A stretch of 64,000 bases of DNA from JACIYW01 sp014359745 (GTDB lineage: Bacteria > Pseudomonadota > Alphaproteobacteria > Rhodobacterales > Rhodobacteraceae): contig JBNPWE010000005.1 in the NCBI GenBank assembly GCA_050433985.1, positions 124,001-188,000 on the forward strand. Reading direction: 5' to 3'. The position numbers were made by a program, and so were the translations under genes. Under the pieces are notes generated by a model. That model was not told where the DNA came from. It worked only from the letters and a program-made list of their open reading frames with translations, and made no database searches. The first letter of the stretch is position 1. Each line of letters begins with the position of its first letter. Shown here in pieces: positions 1 through 8,085 of this stretch.

Positions 1-2
1 CG

Positions 3-584
3 CTTTTGCGGATGCGCGCGGCCCATGGCGACCGGCTGCACCTGCGCATCAGCATCGACCATCATTCGCCCCGCCTGCATGACGAGGAACGCGGCGCGGG
101 CAGCTTTGCGCGCACCCTTGACGGGCTGCGCTGGCTGGTGGCCAACGGCTTTGCCCTCTCGCTGGCCGGGCGCACCCGCTGGGATGATGACATGGCCGCG
201 CTGCGCGCCGGTTACGCGCGCCTCTTTGCCGAACAGGGCATCCCGCTCGATGCGCAAAACCCCGCCGATCTGGTGCTCTTTCCCGAAATGGACGCCGCCG
301 CCCCGGTGCCCGAAATCACCACGGCCTGCTGGGATATCCTGGGCGTCGCCCCCGCCGCGATGATGTGCGCATCCAGCCGCATGGTGGTGCGCAACAAGGG
401 GGCTGACCATGTGTCGGTGCTGCCCTGCACGCTGCTTCCCAATGATCGCGGGTTCGAGATGGGCGCAACACTGGCCGGGGCTGCGGTGGCGGACGGCGGC
501 AATTTCCGCGCGGGCCGCGTCAAGCTGAACCACCCCCATTGCGCGAAATTCTGCGTGCTGGGCGGCGGCTCTTGCACCGGCTAG
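3..584 (+). CDS. Radical SAM family protein, C-terminal part (5' end outside window)
   Basis: The frame is open to the left window edge, so only about the last 193 residues are present; a TTG at position 6 is not a credible start. The segment matches the end of a radical SAM protein family I recognise from Rhodobacterales: an SIDHH stretch, a CTLLPNDR stretch, and a cysteine-rich end, HCAKFCVLGGGSC, which probably ligates an auxiliary Fe-S cluster. The SAM-cluster CxxxCxxC motif would lie upstream and cannot be seen. The substrate is unknown. It precedes murB in the same direction, separated by 180 bp that include a tandem repeat, so co-transcription is uncertain. In many relatives murC or another mur gene occupies this side of murB. 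Family assignment is fairly sure, function is not. Confidence 0.7.
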   Translation, partial: LLRMRAAHGDRLHLRISIDHHSPRLHDEERGAGSFARTLDGLRWLVANGFALSLAGRTRWDDDMAALRAGYARLFAEQGIPLDAQNPADLVLFPEMDAAAPVPEITTACWDILGVAPAAMMCASSRMVVRNKGADHVSVLPCTLLPNDRGFEMGATLAGAAVADGGNFRAGRVKLNHPHCAKFCVLGGGSCTG

Positions 585-611
585 CGCCCCCCCGAACCTG
601 CCCCCCATGCT

Positions 612-632
612 TTCATCTTGGCCTAAATACTC
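612..632. repeat. Dispersed gene-end motif, copy A
   Basis: TTCATCTTGGC, two variable bases, then AAATACTC. Close copies occur at 28074-28094 in the same orientation and at 37365-37383 in reverse, all at or just beyond gene ends. Here it lies 28 bp past the stop of the radical SAM gene. No function is established from this window. Confidence 0.55.
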
Positions 633-669
633 AACTTCGCTCGGGGCCCGCGCCCGCCCCCTGGCGTGC

Positions 670-734
670 GCAGAACCGTGCCGCAGAACCGTGCCGCAGA
701 ACCGTGCCGCAGAACCGTGCCGCAGAACCTTGCC
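670..734. repeat. Five tandem 13-bp units before murB
   Basis: Five head-to-tail copies of gcagaaccgtgcc, four identical and the fifth with one change (gcagaaccttgcc). The array fills most of the gap before murB and ends 30 bp ahead of its start codon. Unit length is not a multiple of three and there are no spacers, so it is neither coding nor CRISPR. A copy-number change would alter the distance from any upstream promoter to murB. Confidence 0.9.
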
Positions 735-764
735 GCCACCGCCCGCGCGCGGTAGCAACAGGAT

Positions 765-1709
765 ATGACCGATTTTCCCACCCCCCGCGGCACCCTTACC
801 CCGAACCGCCCGCTGGCCGATATCACCTGGCTGCGCGTCGGCGGCCCGGCGGATCTGCTGTTCCAGCCCGCCGATACGGCCGATCTGGCGGCGTTTCTGG
901 CCGCCCTTGCCCCCGATGTCGCGGTGTTTGCCATGGGGGTCGGATCGAACCTGATCGTGCGCGATGGCGGCATCCGCGGCGTGGTGATCCGGCTGGGCCG
1001 GGGGTTCAACACCATCACCGTCAAGGGCGATCTGATTACCGCCGGGGCGGCGGCCCTTGATGCGCATGTGGCGCGCCGCGCCGCCGAGGCGGGGCGCGAT
1101 CTGACCTTCCTGCGCACCATCCCCGGCGCCATCGGCGGTGCGGTGCGCATGAACGCGGGCTGTTACGGGCGCTATGTGGCCGATCATCTGGTGTCGGTGC
1201 GGGTGGTGCTGCGGTCGGGCGAGGTGACGGACCTGGGGGCAGGCGCGCTCAACCTTGGCTACCGGCACAGCGACCTGCCAAAGGGCGCCGTGATCATCGC
1301 GGCTACCTTTCGCGCGGCACCGGGCGATCCGGCGGCGCTGGCATCGGTGATGGCGGATCAGATCGCCAGACGCGACGCGACCCAACCCACCAGAGACCGC
1401 AGCGCCGGATCCACCTTCCGCAACCCCGCCGGATATTCCTCCACGGGCCGGGCCGATGACGTGCATGACCTCAAGGCCTGGAAGCTGATCACCGACGCCG
1501 ACATGAAGGGCGCGCGCCGGGGCGGGGCGCAGATGTCGGAAATGCACGCCAACTTTCTGATCAACACCGGCACCGCCACGGCCGCCGATCTGGAAGGATT
1601 GGGCGAAGAGGTGCGAAAAAGAGTTTTGCAGCAGGCCGGAATAGCGTTAGAGTGGGAAATCATGCGGGTGGGCGAACCGATCACGCAAACCGCCCCCGCG
1701 GAAGACTGA
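765..1709 (+). CDS. murB: UDP-N-acetylmuramate dehydrogenase MurB
   Basis: Reduces UDP-GlcNAc-enolpyruvate to UDP-N-acetylmuramate with NADPH and bound FAD, the second committed step of cytoplasmic peptidoglycan precursor synthesis. The 314-residue product has the usual MurB length. The FAD-binding segment GVGSNLIVRDGG is at about 58-69, the IPGAIGG...MNAGCYG segment at 119-135, and GSTFRNP at 215-221 carries the catalytic serine. The conserved glutamate is in the C-terminal LEWEIMRVG. The ATG at 765 follows a weak purine-rich stretch (caacagg). It begins the division-cluster order seen here (murB-ddl-ftsQ-ftsA-ftsZ); the 13-bp repeat array lies just upstream and a hairpin array follows. Confidence 0.96.
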   Translation: MTDFPTPRGTLTPNRPLADITWLRVGGPADLLFQPADTADLAAFLAALAPDVAVFAMGVGSNLIVRDGGIRGVVIRLGRGFNTITVKGDLITAGAAALDAHVARRAAEAGRDLTFLRTIPGAIGGAVRMNAGCYGRYVADHLVSVRVVLRSGEVTDLGAGALNLGYRHSDLPKGAVIIAATFRAAPGDPAALASVMADQIARRDATQPTRDRSAGSTFRNPAGYSSTGRADDVHDLKAWKLITDADMKGARRGGAQMSEMHANFLINTGTATAADLEGLGEEVRKRVLQQAGIALEWEIMRVGEPITQTAPAED

Positions 1710-1724
1710 CGAACCAATGATAAC

Positions 1725-1790
1725 AGGGCCGCAATGGCCCTGAAAACGGGGCCGCAATGCGCCCCAAACAACGGGGCCGAAATGTGCCCC
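1725..1790. repeat. Three-unit hairpin array between murB and ddl
   Basis: Three related palindromic units repeat about every 24 bases at 1725-1741, 1748-1765 and 1773-1790. The first is a perfect 6-bp stem (agggcc/ggccct) with loop GCAAT; the second and third have GGGGC/GCCCC stems over loops that keep the AAT or AAAT core. Units two and three are also near-identical 25-bp direct repeats followed by AAACAA. The array lies in the 99-bp gap between the murB stop and the ddl start and would be transcribed as serial stem-loops. No T-tract follows, so it does not look like an ordinary terminator. Confidence 0.8.
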
Positions 1791-1808
1791 AAACAAAAAG
1801 TGGCGGGT

Positions 1809-2723
1809 ATGTCGAGCAGGACACCCCCGAAAGTCGCGGTCCTTATGGGCGGCCCCTCGGCTGAACGCGAGGTGTCGCTGTCATCGGGGCGCGAGTGCGC
1901 AACAGCGCTTCGGGACGCGGGCTATGAGGTGGTTGAAATTGACGCGGGCACCGATCTGCCCGCGCAGCTTGCGTCCGTGCGCCCCGATGTTGCCTTCAAC
2001 GCGCTGCATGGCCGCTGGGGCGAAGATGGCTGCGTGCAGGGCCTTCTGGAATGGCTGCGCATCCCCTACACCCATTCTGGCGTGCTGGCCTCGGCGCTGG
2101 CGATGGACAAGGAACGCACCAAGGCGGCCTACCGCGCCGCGGGCCTGCCGGTGGTGGCCAGCGTGCTGGCCCCGGCGGCAGAGGTGCGCGCGCGCCATGT
2201 GATGCCGCCGCCCTATGTGGTCAAACCCAATAACGAAGGCTCATCCGTCGGCATCTATATCGTGCACGCCGCCGCCGATGCCCCGCCCGATCTCTCGCCC
2301 GACATGCCCGATCTGGTGATGGTAGAGGCCTATGCGCCGGGGCGCGAACTGACCACTACGGTGATGGGCGACCGGGCGCTGACGGTGACCGATATCCTCA
2401 CCGACGGCTGGTATGATTATGACGCCAAATATACGCCCGGCGGATCGCGCCATGTGGTGCCCGCCGATCTGCCGCCCGAGATATTCGCGGCCTGCCTCGA
2501 TTACGCGCTCTGCGCGCACCGCGCCCTTGGCTGCCGGGGTGTCAGCCGCACCGATTTTCGCTGGGACGCGGCGCGCGGGCTGGCCGGGCTGGTGCTGCTG
2601 GAAACCAACACGCAGCCGGGAATGACGCCCACCTCGCTGACCCCCGAACAGGCGGCGCGTGTCGGAATATCCTTTCCCGATCTGTGCGACTGGATGATAA
2701 AGGATGCCTCATGCAACCGCTGA
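1809..2723 (+). CDS. ddl: D-alanine--D-alanine ligase
   Basis: ATP-grasp enzyme that joins two D-alanines for the peptidoglycan stem peptide, in the cytoplasm. From ATG 1809 the product is 304 residues, the usual DdlB length. GGPSAEREVSL is at 14-24 and HGRWGEDGCVQGLLE at 67-81; further on are KPNNEGSSVG (ATP-grasp loop) and the metal-binding ETNTQPGMTP near the end. An in-frame ATG at 1734 would add 25 residues encoded by the hairpin array and is rejected because alignment to the family begins at the KVAVLMGG region. The gene overlaps ftsQ by 13 bp, implying translational coupling. Confidence 0.95.
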   Translation: MSSRTPPKVAVLMGGPSAEREVSLSSGRECATALRDAGYEVVEIDAGTDLPAQLASVRPDVAFNALHGRWGEDGCVQGLLEWLRIPYTHSGVLASALAMDKERTKAAYRAAGLPVVASVLAPAAEVRARHVMPPPYVVKPNNEGSSVGIYIVHAAADAPPDLSPDMPDLVMVEAYAPGRELTTTVMGDRALTVTDILTDGWYDYDAKYTPGGSRHVVPADLPPEIFAACLDYALCAHRALGCRGVSRTDFRWDAARGLAGLVLLETNTQPGMTPTSLTPEQAARVGISFPDLCDWMIKDASCNR

Positions 2724-3613
2724 CCCCGCGCGCCCGCCGCGATCCCGCGCCAAGCCGGGTTGCCTATCGGTTGCACCGGCTGTGGCTGACACCGCTGTTT
2801 CGGGCGCTCTTGCGGGTGGGCCTGCCGGCCTTTGCGCTGACCTTCGCGGCGGGGATCTATCTGTCGGATACCGGGCGCCGTGCGGAGATTTCGCAAACCC
2901 TGGCCTCGGTGCAGAAAACCCTCGAAGAACGCCCGGCCTTCATGGTCCGGGAGGTGGTGATCGAGGGCGCAACCGATCTTTCCCAGGCCCAGGTCGCGGC
3001 GCTCTTGCCCATCGATCTGCCGCGCAGCTCGTTCGATCTGGATCTGGGGGCGCTGCGCGCCGCGATCGGGGCGGTGGATGCGGTGGCGGGCGCCGATCTG
3101 CGCATCGTGTCGGGCGGCGTCTTGTCGGTGCGCATCACCGAACGGCGGCCCGCGGTGCTCTTGCGCAGCGCGGCGGGGCTGGAAATTCTCGATGCGGGCG
3201 GGCACCCGGTCGGGCCCGCGTCGCGGCGCGCCGATTATCCCGATCTGCCGCTTGTGGCGGGAAACGGGGCCGGGGGGCAGGTGGCGGCGGCGCAGATGCT
3301 TTGGGCGGCGGCCGCACCCATTGCCGGGCGGCTGCGCGGCCTTGTCTGGATTGGCGAGCGGCGCTGGGATCTGGTGCTTGACCGGGATCAGCGCATCCGT
3401 CTGCCCCAACGCGATCCGGTGACGGCGCTGGAACGGGTGATCGCGCTGGATCAGGCGCGCGATGTGCTGGCGCGCGATGTGGTGGCGATCGACATGCGCA
3501 ACCCGCAACGCCCCACCATCCGCATGACCGCCGGGGCAACAGCGACAATGCATGAAACAAGACTTCTGGAACAAAAAACAAGACTTCTGGAACAAAGGGC
3601 GGCAGGGCAATGA
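2711..3613 (+). CDS. ftsQ: Cell division protein FtsQ
   Basis: Bitopic inner-membrane divisome protein linking early and late division proteins. ATG 2711 has a good AAAGGA site 12-13 bases upstream and lies inside the end of ddl. The 300-residue product has a basic cytoplasmic N-terminus, one hydrophobic segment at about 37-55, a POTRA domain beginning VREVVIEGATDLSQ, and the FtsQ-type beta domain with VRITERRPAVLL. An in-frame GTG at 2684 is less likely. The C-terminus is unusual: TRLLEQK is followed directly by TRLLEQR, an in-frame 7-residue tandem duplication (see 3557-3595). The stop overlaps the ftsA start as ATGA. Confidence 0.93.
   Translation: MQPLTPRARRDPAPSRVAYRLHRLWLTPLFRALLRVGLPAFALTFAAGIYLSDTGRRAEISQTLASVQKTLEERPAFMVREVVIEGATDLSQAQVAALLPIDLPRSSFDLDLGALRAAIGAVDAVAGADLRIVSGGVLSVRITERRPAVLLRSAAGLEILDAGGHPVGPASRRADYPDLPLVAGNGAGGQVAAAQMLWAAAAPIAGRLRGLVWIGERRWDLVLDRDQRIRLPQRDPVTALERVIALDQARDVLARDVVAIDMRNPQRPTIRMTAGATATMHETRLLEQKTRLLEQRAAGQ
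3557..3595 (+). repeat. 21-bp direct duplication in the ftsQ 3' end
   Basis: The 18-mer acaagacttctggaacaa occurs at 3557-3574 and again at 3578-3595, a 21-bp period that keeps frame and duplicates seven residues of FtsQ. The composition (about 40% GC) contrasts with the GC-rich surroundings. Confidence 0.9.
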
Positions 3614-4944
3614 CGGATCTTTATCAGGCACAACGCACAATGCGCAACATGCGCCGGGCGGCGATGCAGCGCGGGGTCATCGCCATTCTCGATGTCGGCA
3701 CCTCGAAGGTCGCCTGCCTCGTGCTGCGCTTCGACGGCCCCGACAAGTTCCGCGAGGCCGACGGCGTCGGCCCGATGGCCGGGCAATCGTCGTTCCGGGT
3801 GATCGGCGCCGCGACCACGCGGTCGCGCGGGGTGCGCTTTGGCGAAATCGACGCGATGCACGAAACCGAACGCGCGATCCGCACCGCCGTGCAGGCCGCG
3901 CAAAAGATGGCGCGGGTGCGGGTGGATCATGTGATCGCCTGCTTTGCGGGCGCCGAACCCCGGTCTTACGGGCTGGCGGGCGAGGTGCCGCTGCACGACA
4001 GCGTCGTTACCGAACAGGATGTGGCGCGGGTGCTGGCCGCCTGCGAGGTGCCCGATTTCGGCGAGGGCCGCGAGGTGCTGCACGCCCAGCCGGTGAACTT
4101 CGCGCTTGATCACCGCTCTGGCCTGGGCGATCCGCGCGGGCAGATCGGCAACCGGCTGGCCTGCGACATGCACCTTCTGACGGTGGAAACCTCTGTCATC
4201 CAGAACCTGCTTTACTGCCTCAAGCGCTGCGATCTGGAACTCGCCGGTCTTGCCTCGGCGGCCTATGTGGCCGGAATGGCCAGCCTGGTCGAGGATGAAC
4301 AGGAACTTGGCGCTGCCTGTATCGACATGGGCGGCGGCGCCACCGGTATCTCGATCTTCATCAAGAAACACATGATCTATGCCGACAATGTGCGCATGGG
4401 CGGCGATCATATCGCCTCTGACATCTCCAAGGGCCTGCAAGTACCGCTGGCCGTGGCCGAACGGATCAAGACCTTTTACGGCGGCGTGGTCGCCACCGGC
4501 ATGGATGACCGCGAGATGATAGAGATCGGCGCCGACAGCGGCGACTGGGATAAAGACCGGCGCACCGTGTCGCGCACCGAACTGATCGGCATCATGCGCC
4601 CGCGTGTCGAAGAGATCCTTGAAGAGGTGCGCGCCCGCCTTGACGCGGCCGGCTTTGATCACCTGCCCAGCCAGCAGATCGTGCTTACGGGGGGCGGCAG
4701 CCAGATCCCCGGCCTTGACGGGCTGGCCGCGCGCATCCTTGGCCAGCAGGTGCGCCTTGGCCGCCCGCTGCGGGTGCAGGGCCTGCCGCAGGCGGCCACG
4801 GGGCCGGGTTTTGCCTCGACGGTCGGGCTCGCGCTCTTTGCCGCGCATCCCCAGGATGAGTGGTGGGATTTCGAGATACCGGCAGACAGGTATCCGGCCC
4901 GGTCCCTGAAACGCGCGGTGCGCTGGTTCAAGGATAACTGGTGA
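3610..4944 (+). CDS. ftsA: Cell division protein FtsA
   Basis: Actin-like membrane tether for FtsZ filaments. The 444-residue product shows the phosphate-1 motif region AILDVGTSKVACLVL near residue 26, the phosphate-2 region DMGGGATGISIF, an adenosine-loop LTGGGSQIPGL, and a C-terminal amphipathic tail (SLKRAVRWFKDNW) of the membrane-targeting type. ATG 3610 overlaps the ftsQ stop by four bases, so translation is probably coupled. It carries about 20 residues ahead of the actin-like core, as in other Rhodobacterales FtsA. Convincing in length and motifs. Confidence 0.97.
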   Translation: MTDLYQAQRTMRNMRRAAMQRGVIAILDVGTSKVACLVLRFDGPDKFREADGVGPMAGQSSFRVIGAATTRSRGVRFGEIDAMHETERAIRTAVQAAQKMARVRVDHVIACFAGAEPRSYGLAGEVPLHDSVVTEQDVARVLAACEVPDFGEGREVLHAQPVNFALDHRSGLGDPRGQIGNRLACDMHLLTVETSVIQNLLYCLKRCDLELAGLASAAYVAGMASLVEDEQELGAACIDMGGGATGISIFIKKHMIYADNVRMGGDHIASDISKGLQVPLAVAERIKTFYGGVVATGMDDREMIEIGADSGDWDKDRRTVSRTELIGIMRPRVEEILEEVRARLDAAGFDHLPSQQIVLTGGGSQIPGLDGLAARILGQQVRLGRPLRVQGLPQAATGPGFASTVGLALFAAHPQDEWWDFEIPADRYPARSLKRAVRWFKDNW

Positions 4945-5122
4945 CCACAACATGAAGGATGCTTGGCAAAATCCCGCTGAACGACCCACAAATCCCCCAA
5001 GATTTTGTGGTAAATTGGCGTTTTTTTGATGACCTGACGCGGCGAACCCGTTACCATCGGGGGAATTCAAGTATTCAAACGGGGACTCCGGCACCTCTTA
5101 CCGGTAAAAAGGCGGACATATC
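4945..5122 (+). promoter_or_regulatory. ftsA-ftsZ gap, probable ftsZ promoter/leader region
   Basis: A 178-bp noncoding gap, AT-rich by local standards around 4985-5035, ends in a ribosome-binding site (AAAGGCGGA) before ftsZ. A GANTC site (GACTC, 5084-5088) lies 35 bp ahead of the start codon; this is the target of the alphaproteobacterial CcrM methylase. I cannot place a -35/-10 pair with confidence. That ftsZ has its own promoter here is inferred from the length and composition of the gap. Confidence 0.35.
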
Positions 5123-6718
5123 ATGGCACTCAACATCAGCATCGTCGAACGCGAGGAACTCAAGCCGCGAATCACGGTTTTCGGCGTCGGGGGTGCCGGG
5201 GGCAATGCGGTCAACAACATGATCGAAAAGAACCTTGACGGGGTCGAATTCGTCGTGGCCAACACCGATGCGCAGGCCCTGCAACAAAGCCGGTCCGACG
5301 CCCGCATCCAGATGGGTGTGCAGGTCACCGAAGGGCTGGGGGCGGGCGCGCGCCCCTCGGTCGGGTCGGCCGCCGCCGAAGAAACCATCGAGGAAATCGT
5401 CGATCACCTCGCCGGGGTGCACATGTGTTTCATCACCGCCGGCATGGGCGGCGGCACCGGTACCGGGGCCGCGCCGATCATCGCGCAGGCCGCGCGCGAA
5501 CTGGGCGTGCTGACCGTGGGCGTCGTGACCAAACCGTTTCAGTTCGAGGGTGCGAAACGGATGCGCATCGCCGATGAGGGCATCGAAGCGCTGCAAAAGG
5601 TCGTCGATACGCTGATCATCATTCCCAACCAGAACCTGTTCCGGCTGGCCAATGAAAAAACCACCTTCACCGAAGCCTTCGCCATGGCCGACGATGTGCT
5701 CTATCAGGGCGTCAAGGGCGTGACCGACCTGATGGTGCGCCCCGGCCTGATCAACCTCGATTTCGCCGATGTGCGCTCGGTCATGGACGAGATGGGCAAG
5801 GCGATGATGGGCACCGGTGAGGCTTCTGGCGAAGATCGCGCCATTCAGGCCGCCGAAAAGGCCATCGCCAACCCGCTTCTGGATGAAATCAGCCTGCGCG
5901 GCGCCAAGGGCGTGCTGATCAACATCACCGGCGGCTATGACCTGACCCTGTTCGAACTGGACGAGGCCGCCAACCGCATCCGCGAAGAGGTTGACCCGGA
6001 CGCCAATATCATCGTCGGCTCCACCCTCGATTCCGGGATGGAAGGGATGATGCGGGTTTCGGTCGTGGCTACCGGCATCGATGCAAAACCCGCAACCGCC
6101 GCCGCCCCCGCGACGCGGCGAAGCATGGCGGCACCCGGTGTCCTTAAACAGGCCGAGGAGCCCGCGATTGCCCCCGCCGCGCAGTTCAGCAACGATGTGC
6201 CGCTGACCGCTTCGGAACAGGCCGAAGATCTGTTCGAAAGCCAGGATGATGGTGACGCGCTGCCCGAACCGGCCTATCGCCCGCATGAGGCGCTCGAAGA
6301 GCCCGCAACCGAAGTGGCCCCCGAACCGGCACAAGAGGCCGCGTTCGTCGCCCCGCGCCCGCGCGCGCCCGGCACCCCCACCCCCGAGGCGCTGGCCAGA
6401 TTGCAGGCCGCCGTCGGTCGCTCGACGCCGCGTGGCCCGGTAAACACCCCCCCGGCGCGCAGCCCCGCGACCCCGCGTTCGTTGCCCGCCGCACCCGCCG
6501 CCGATGCACGCCCCGCCGCGGGCGGCGATCGTCAGCGCTTTGGCATAAACGCCCTTCTCAACCGCATGACCGGCCACGCGACCGAACCGCAGGCCGGGCA
6601 ACCGCCGCGCGCCGCGCCGCAGGTGCCGCCGTCGGCCCGGTTCGAGGATGACAGCGATCTTGACAGCGACAAGGATCGGATCGAGATCCCGGCCTTCCTG
6701 CGCCGTCAGGCCAACTGA
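5123..6718 (+). CDS. ftsZ: Cell division protein FtsZ
   Basis: Tubulin-like GTPase that forms the cytokinetic ring. The GTPase domain covers about residues 12-320: GVGGAGGNAV at 21-30, the tubulin signature GGGTGTGA at 109-116, and the T7 synergy region beginning at NLDFADVR. A disordered Ala/Pro/Glu/Arg-rich linker of nearly 200 residues follows, long but normal for alphaproteobacteria. The tail IEIPAFLRRQAN is the conserved peptide that binds FtsA. ATG 5123 has AAAGGCGGA upstream. The gene is followed at once by an intrinsic terminator (6751-6777), so it ends the division transcript and lpxC is transcribed separately. Confidence 0.98.
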   Translation: MALNISIVEREELKPRITVFGVGGAGGNAVNNMIEKNLDGVEFVVANTDAQALQQSRSDARIQMGVQVTEGLGAGARPSVGSAAAEETIEEIVDHLAGVHMCFITAGMGGGTGTGAAPIIAQAARELGVLTVGVVTKPFQFEGAKRMRIADEGIEALQKVVDTLIIIPNQNLFRLANEKTTFTEAFAMADDVLYQGVKGVTDLMVRPGLINLDFADVRSVMDEMGKAMMGTGEASGEDRAIQAAEKAIANPLLDEISLRGAKGVLINITGGYDLTLFELDEAANRIREEVDPDANIIVGSTLDSGMEGMMRVSVVATGIDAKPATAAAPATRRSMAAPGVLKQAEEPAIAPAAQFSNDVPLTASEQAEDLFESQDDGDALPEPAYRPHEALEEPATEVAPEPAQEAAFVAPRPRAPGTPTPEALARLQAAVGRSTPRGPVNTPPARSPATPRSLPAAPAADARPAAGGDRQRFGINALLNRMTGHATEPQAGQPPRAAPQVPPSARFEDDSDLDSDKDRIEIPAFLRRQAN

Positions 6719-6750
6719 AACCACGTCACATATTGCGGTGTCACACCGGG

Positions 6751-6777
6751 AAAAGGCCAGCTTTGTCTGGCCTTTTT
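6751..6777 (+). terminator. Rho-independent terminator of ftsZ
   Basis: Perfect 10-bp stem (aaaaggccag / ctggcctttt) with a 6-base loop (ctttgt) ending in a T-run, 33 bp after the ftsZ stop. The A-run on the 5' side could let it work for antisense transcripts too. Confidence 0.9.
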
Positions 6778-7005
6778 CATGCGTTTAAACAATAGCTTGG
6801 CAAACCTCCCGGATTGGCCCGGCGGTGTTACGCCAAACTCTTGCCCAAATGTTTCACACGGTTGCAAAGATTGAATTGTTCGGACCGCGGCGCGGGGGTA
6901 CCCATTATCTGTGCCGCCATCGCTACGCGGGCCTGTTAACGGGCCGGTCGATGGGGCGGGGCATGCGTTGGCCTTGTTTGGGCGGGGCCTTTTGAAAGGT
7001 ATGAC

Positions 7006-7926
7006 GTGCAGGCGACGATACGATCCGCAGTCAGCTTTACCGGAACCGGCCTGCACAGCGGCGTGCCGGTCACGCTGCGCATCTTGCCGGCCTCGGCCGA
7101 ATACGGGATCTGGTTTCGCCGCGCCGATGTGCTCGATGTCGATCCGCTGATCGCGGCGCATTGGGAAAACGTCACCCCCACCCGGCTGTGTACGCAGATT
7201 TCGAACGCGGCTGGCACCAGCGTTTCAACGGTCGAACATGTCATGGCGGCGCTGGCCGGGTGCGGTGTGCACAATGCGCTTTTGGAACTCGATGGGCCCG
7301 AGGTGCCGATCCTCGACGGCAGTGCAGCACTTTTCGTTGATGGGATTCTTGCCAGTGGCGTGCGCGCGATGCCGGTGCCCGTGCGGGCCTTGCAGGTTCT
7401 GCGCCCGGTCGAGGTGCGGATCGGCGATGCCATGGCGCGGCTGGAACCTGCTGAAACGCTGGAAATGGATTTCACCATCGATTTTGAAGATCCCGCCATC
7501 GGTCGGCAAAGCAAGCTTCTGAACCTGGCCAATGGCGCCTTTGTGCGCGAATTGTGCGACAGCCGCACCTTCTGCCGCCACGCCGATATCAAGGCGATGC
7601 ATGCCTGCGGTCTGGCGCTTGGCGGGTCGCTGGAAAATGCCGTGGTGGTCGATGGCGCGCGCATCCTGACACCGGGCGGCCTGCGCCACCCCGATGAGGC
7701 GGTGCGCCACAAGATGCTCGATGCGATGGGTGATCTGGCGCTGGCCGGGGCGCCGATTCTGGGGCGCTATACCGGGGTGCGGGCCGGTCACGCCGTAACC
7801 GCCCGGCTTCTGCGCGCGCTGTTCACCGGGGTCGATACGTTTCGCATGGTGGATTGCACGCGGGGCACCCACCGCAACCTGCCCGGCGTCGGGGCGGATC
7901 GCGTCGATTTGCGCCGCGTTGCCTGA
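7006..7926 (+). CDS. lpxC: UDP-3-O-acyl-N-acetylglucosamine deacetylase LpxC
   Basis: Zinc amidase for the first committed step of lipid A synthesis, cytoplasmic. The 306-residue product has FTGTGLHSG near the N-terminus, STVEHVMAAL with the first zinc histidine, and the HKMLDAMGDLAL segment with the other His and Asp zinc ligands and a catalytic residue; GHAVTARLL near the end contains the last catalytic histidine. The start is GTG 7006, preceded by GAAAGG about 8 bases upstream; no ATG is better placed. A terminator separates it from ftsZ, so it should have its own promoter in the 228 bp after the terminator. Confidence 0.96.
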   Translation: MQATIRSAVSFTGTGLHSGVPVTLRILPASAEYGIWFRRADVLDVDPLIAAHWENVTPTRLCTQISNAAGTSVSTVEHVMAALAGCGVHNALLELDGPEVPILDGSAALFVDGILASGVRAMPVPVRALQVLRPVEVRIGDAMARLEPAETLEMDFTIDFEDPAIGRQSKLLNLANGAFVRELCDSRTFCRHADIKAMHACGLALGGSLENAVVVDGARILTPGGLRHPDEAVRHKMLDAMGDLALAGAPILGRYTGVRAGHAVTARLLRALFTGVDTFRMVDCTRGTHRNLPGVGADRVDLRRVA

Positions 7927-7936
7927 TCGCAGTCCC

Positions 7937-7969
7937 GACCATTGCCAGACCATTGCCCGACCGTTGCCA
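7937..7969. repeat. Three tandem 11-bp units after lpxC
   Basis: Units gaccattgcca, gaccattgccc and gaccgttgcca lie head to tail beginning 11 bp after the lpxC stop. Period 11, one or two mismatches. It belongs to the gene-end microrepeat pattern of this window. Confidence 0.75.
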
Positions 7970-8085
7970 GATCGGGCAACTGACCGCCAATCTGGGACAA
8001 AGGCGTTTTGCGCCCGGATTTTTTTCGTGTTAGGACAGCGGTCAATGCGGGCCGCACGCCGGGTGGCGGCCCCTCGGGATAGACG

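Noticed and set aside
670..734. CRISPR array
   Set aside because: Units are contiguous 13-mers without spacers and there are no cas genes.
5075..6724. Long minus-strand frame across ftsZ
   Set aside because: Antisense shadow of ftsZ, which is certain; no start site or family similarity.
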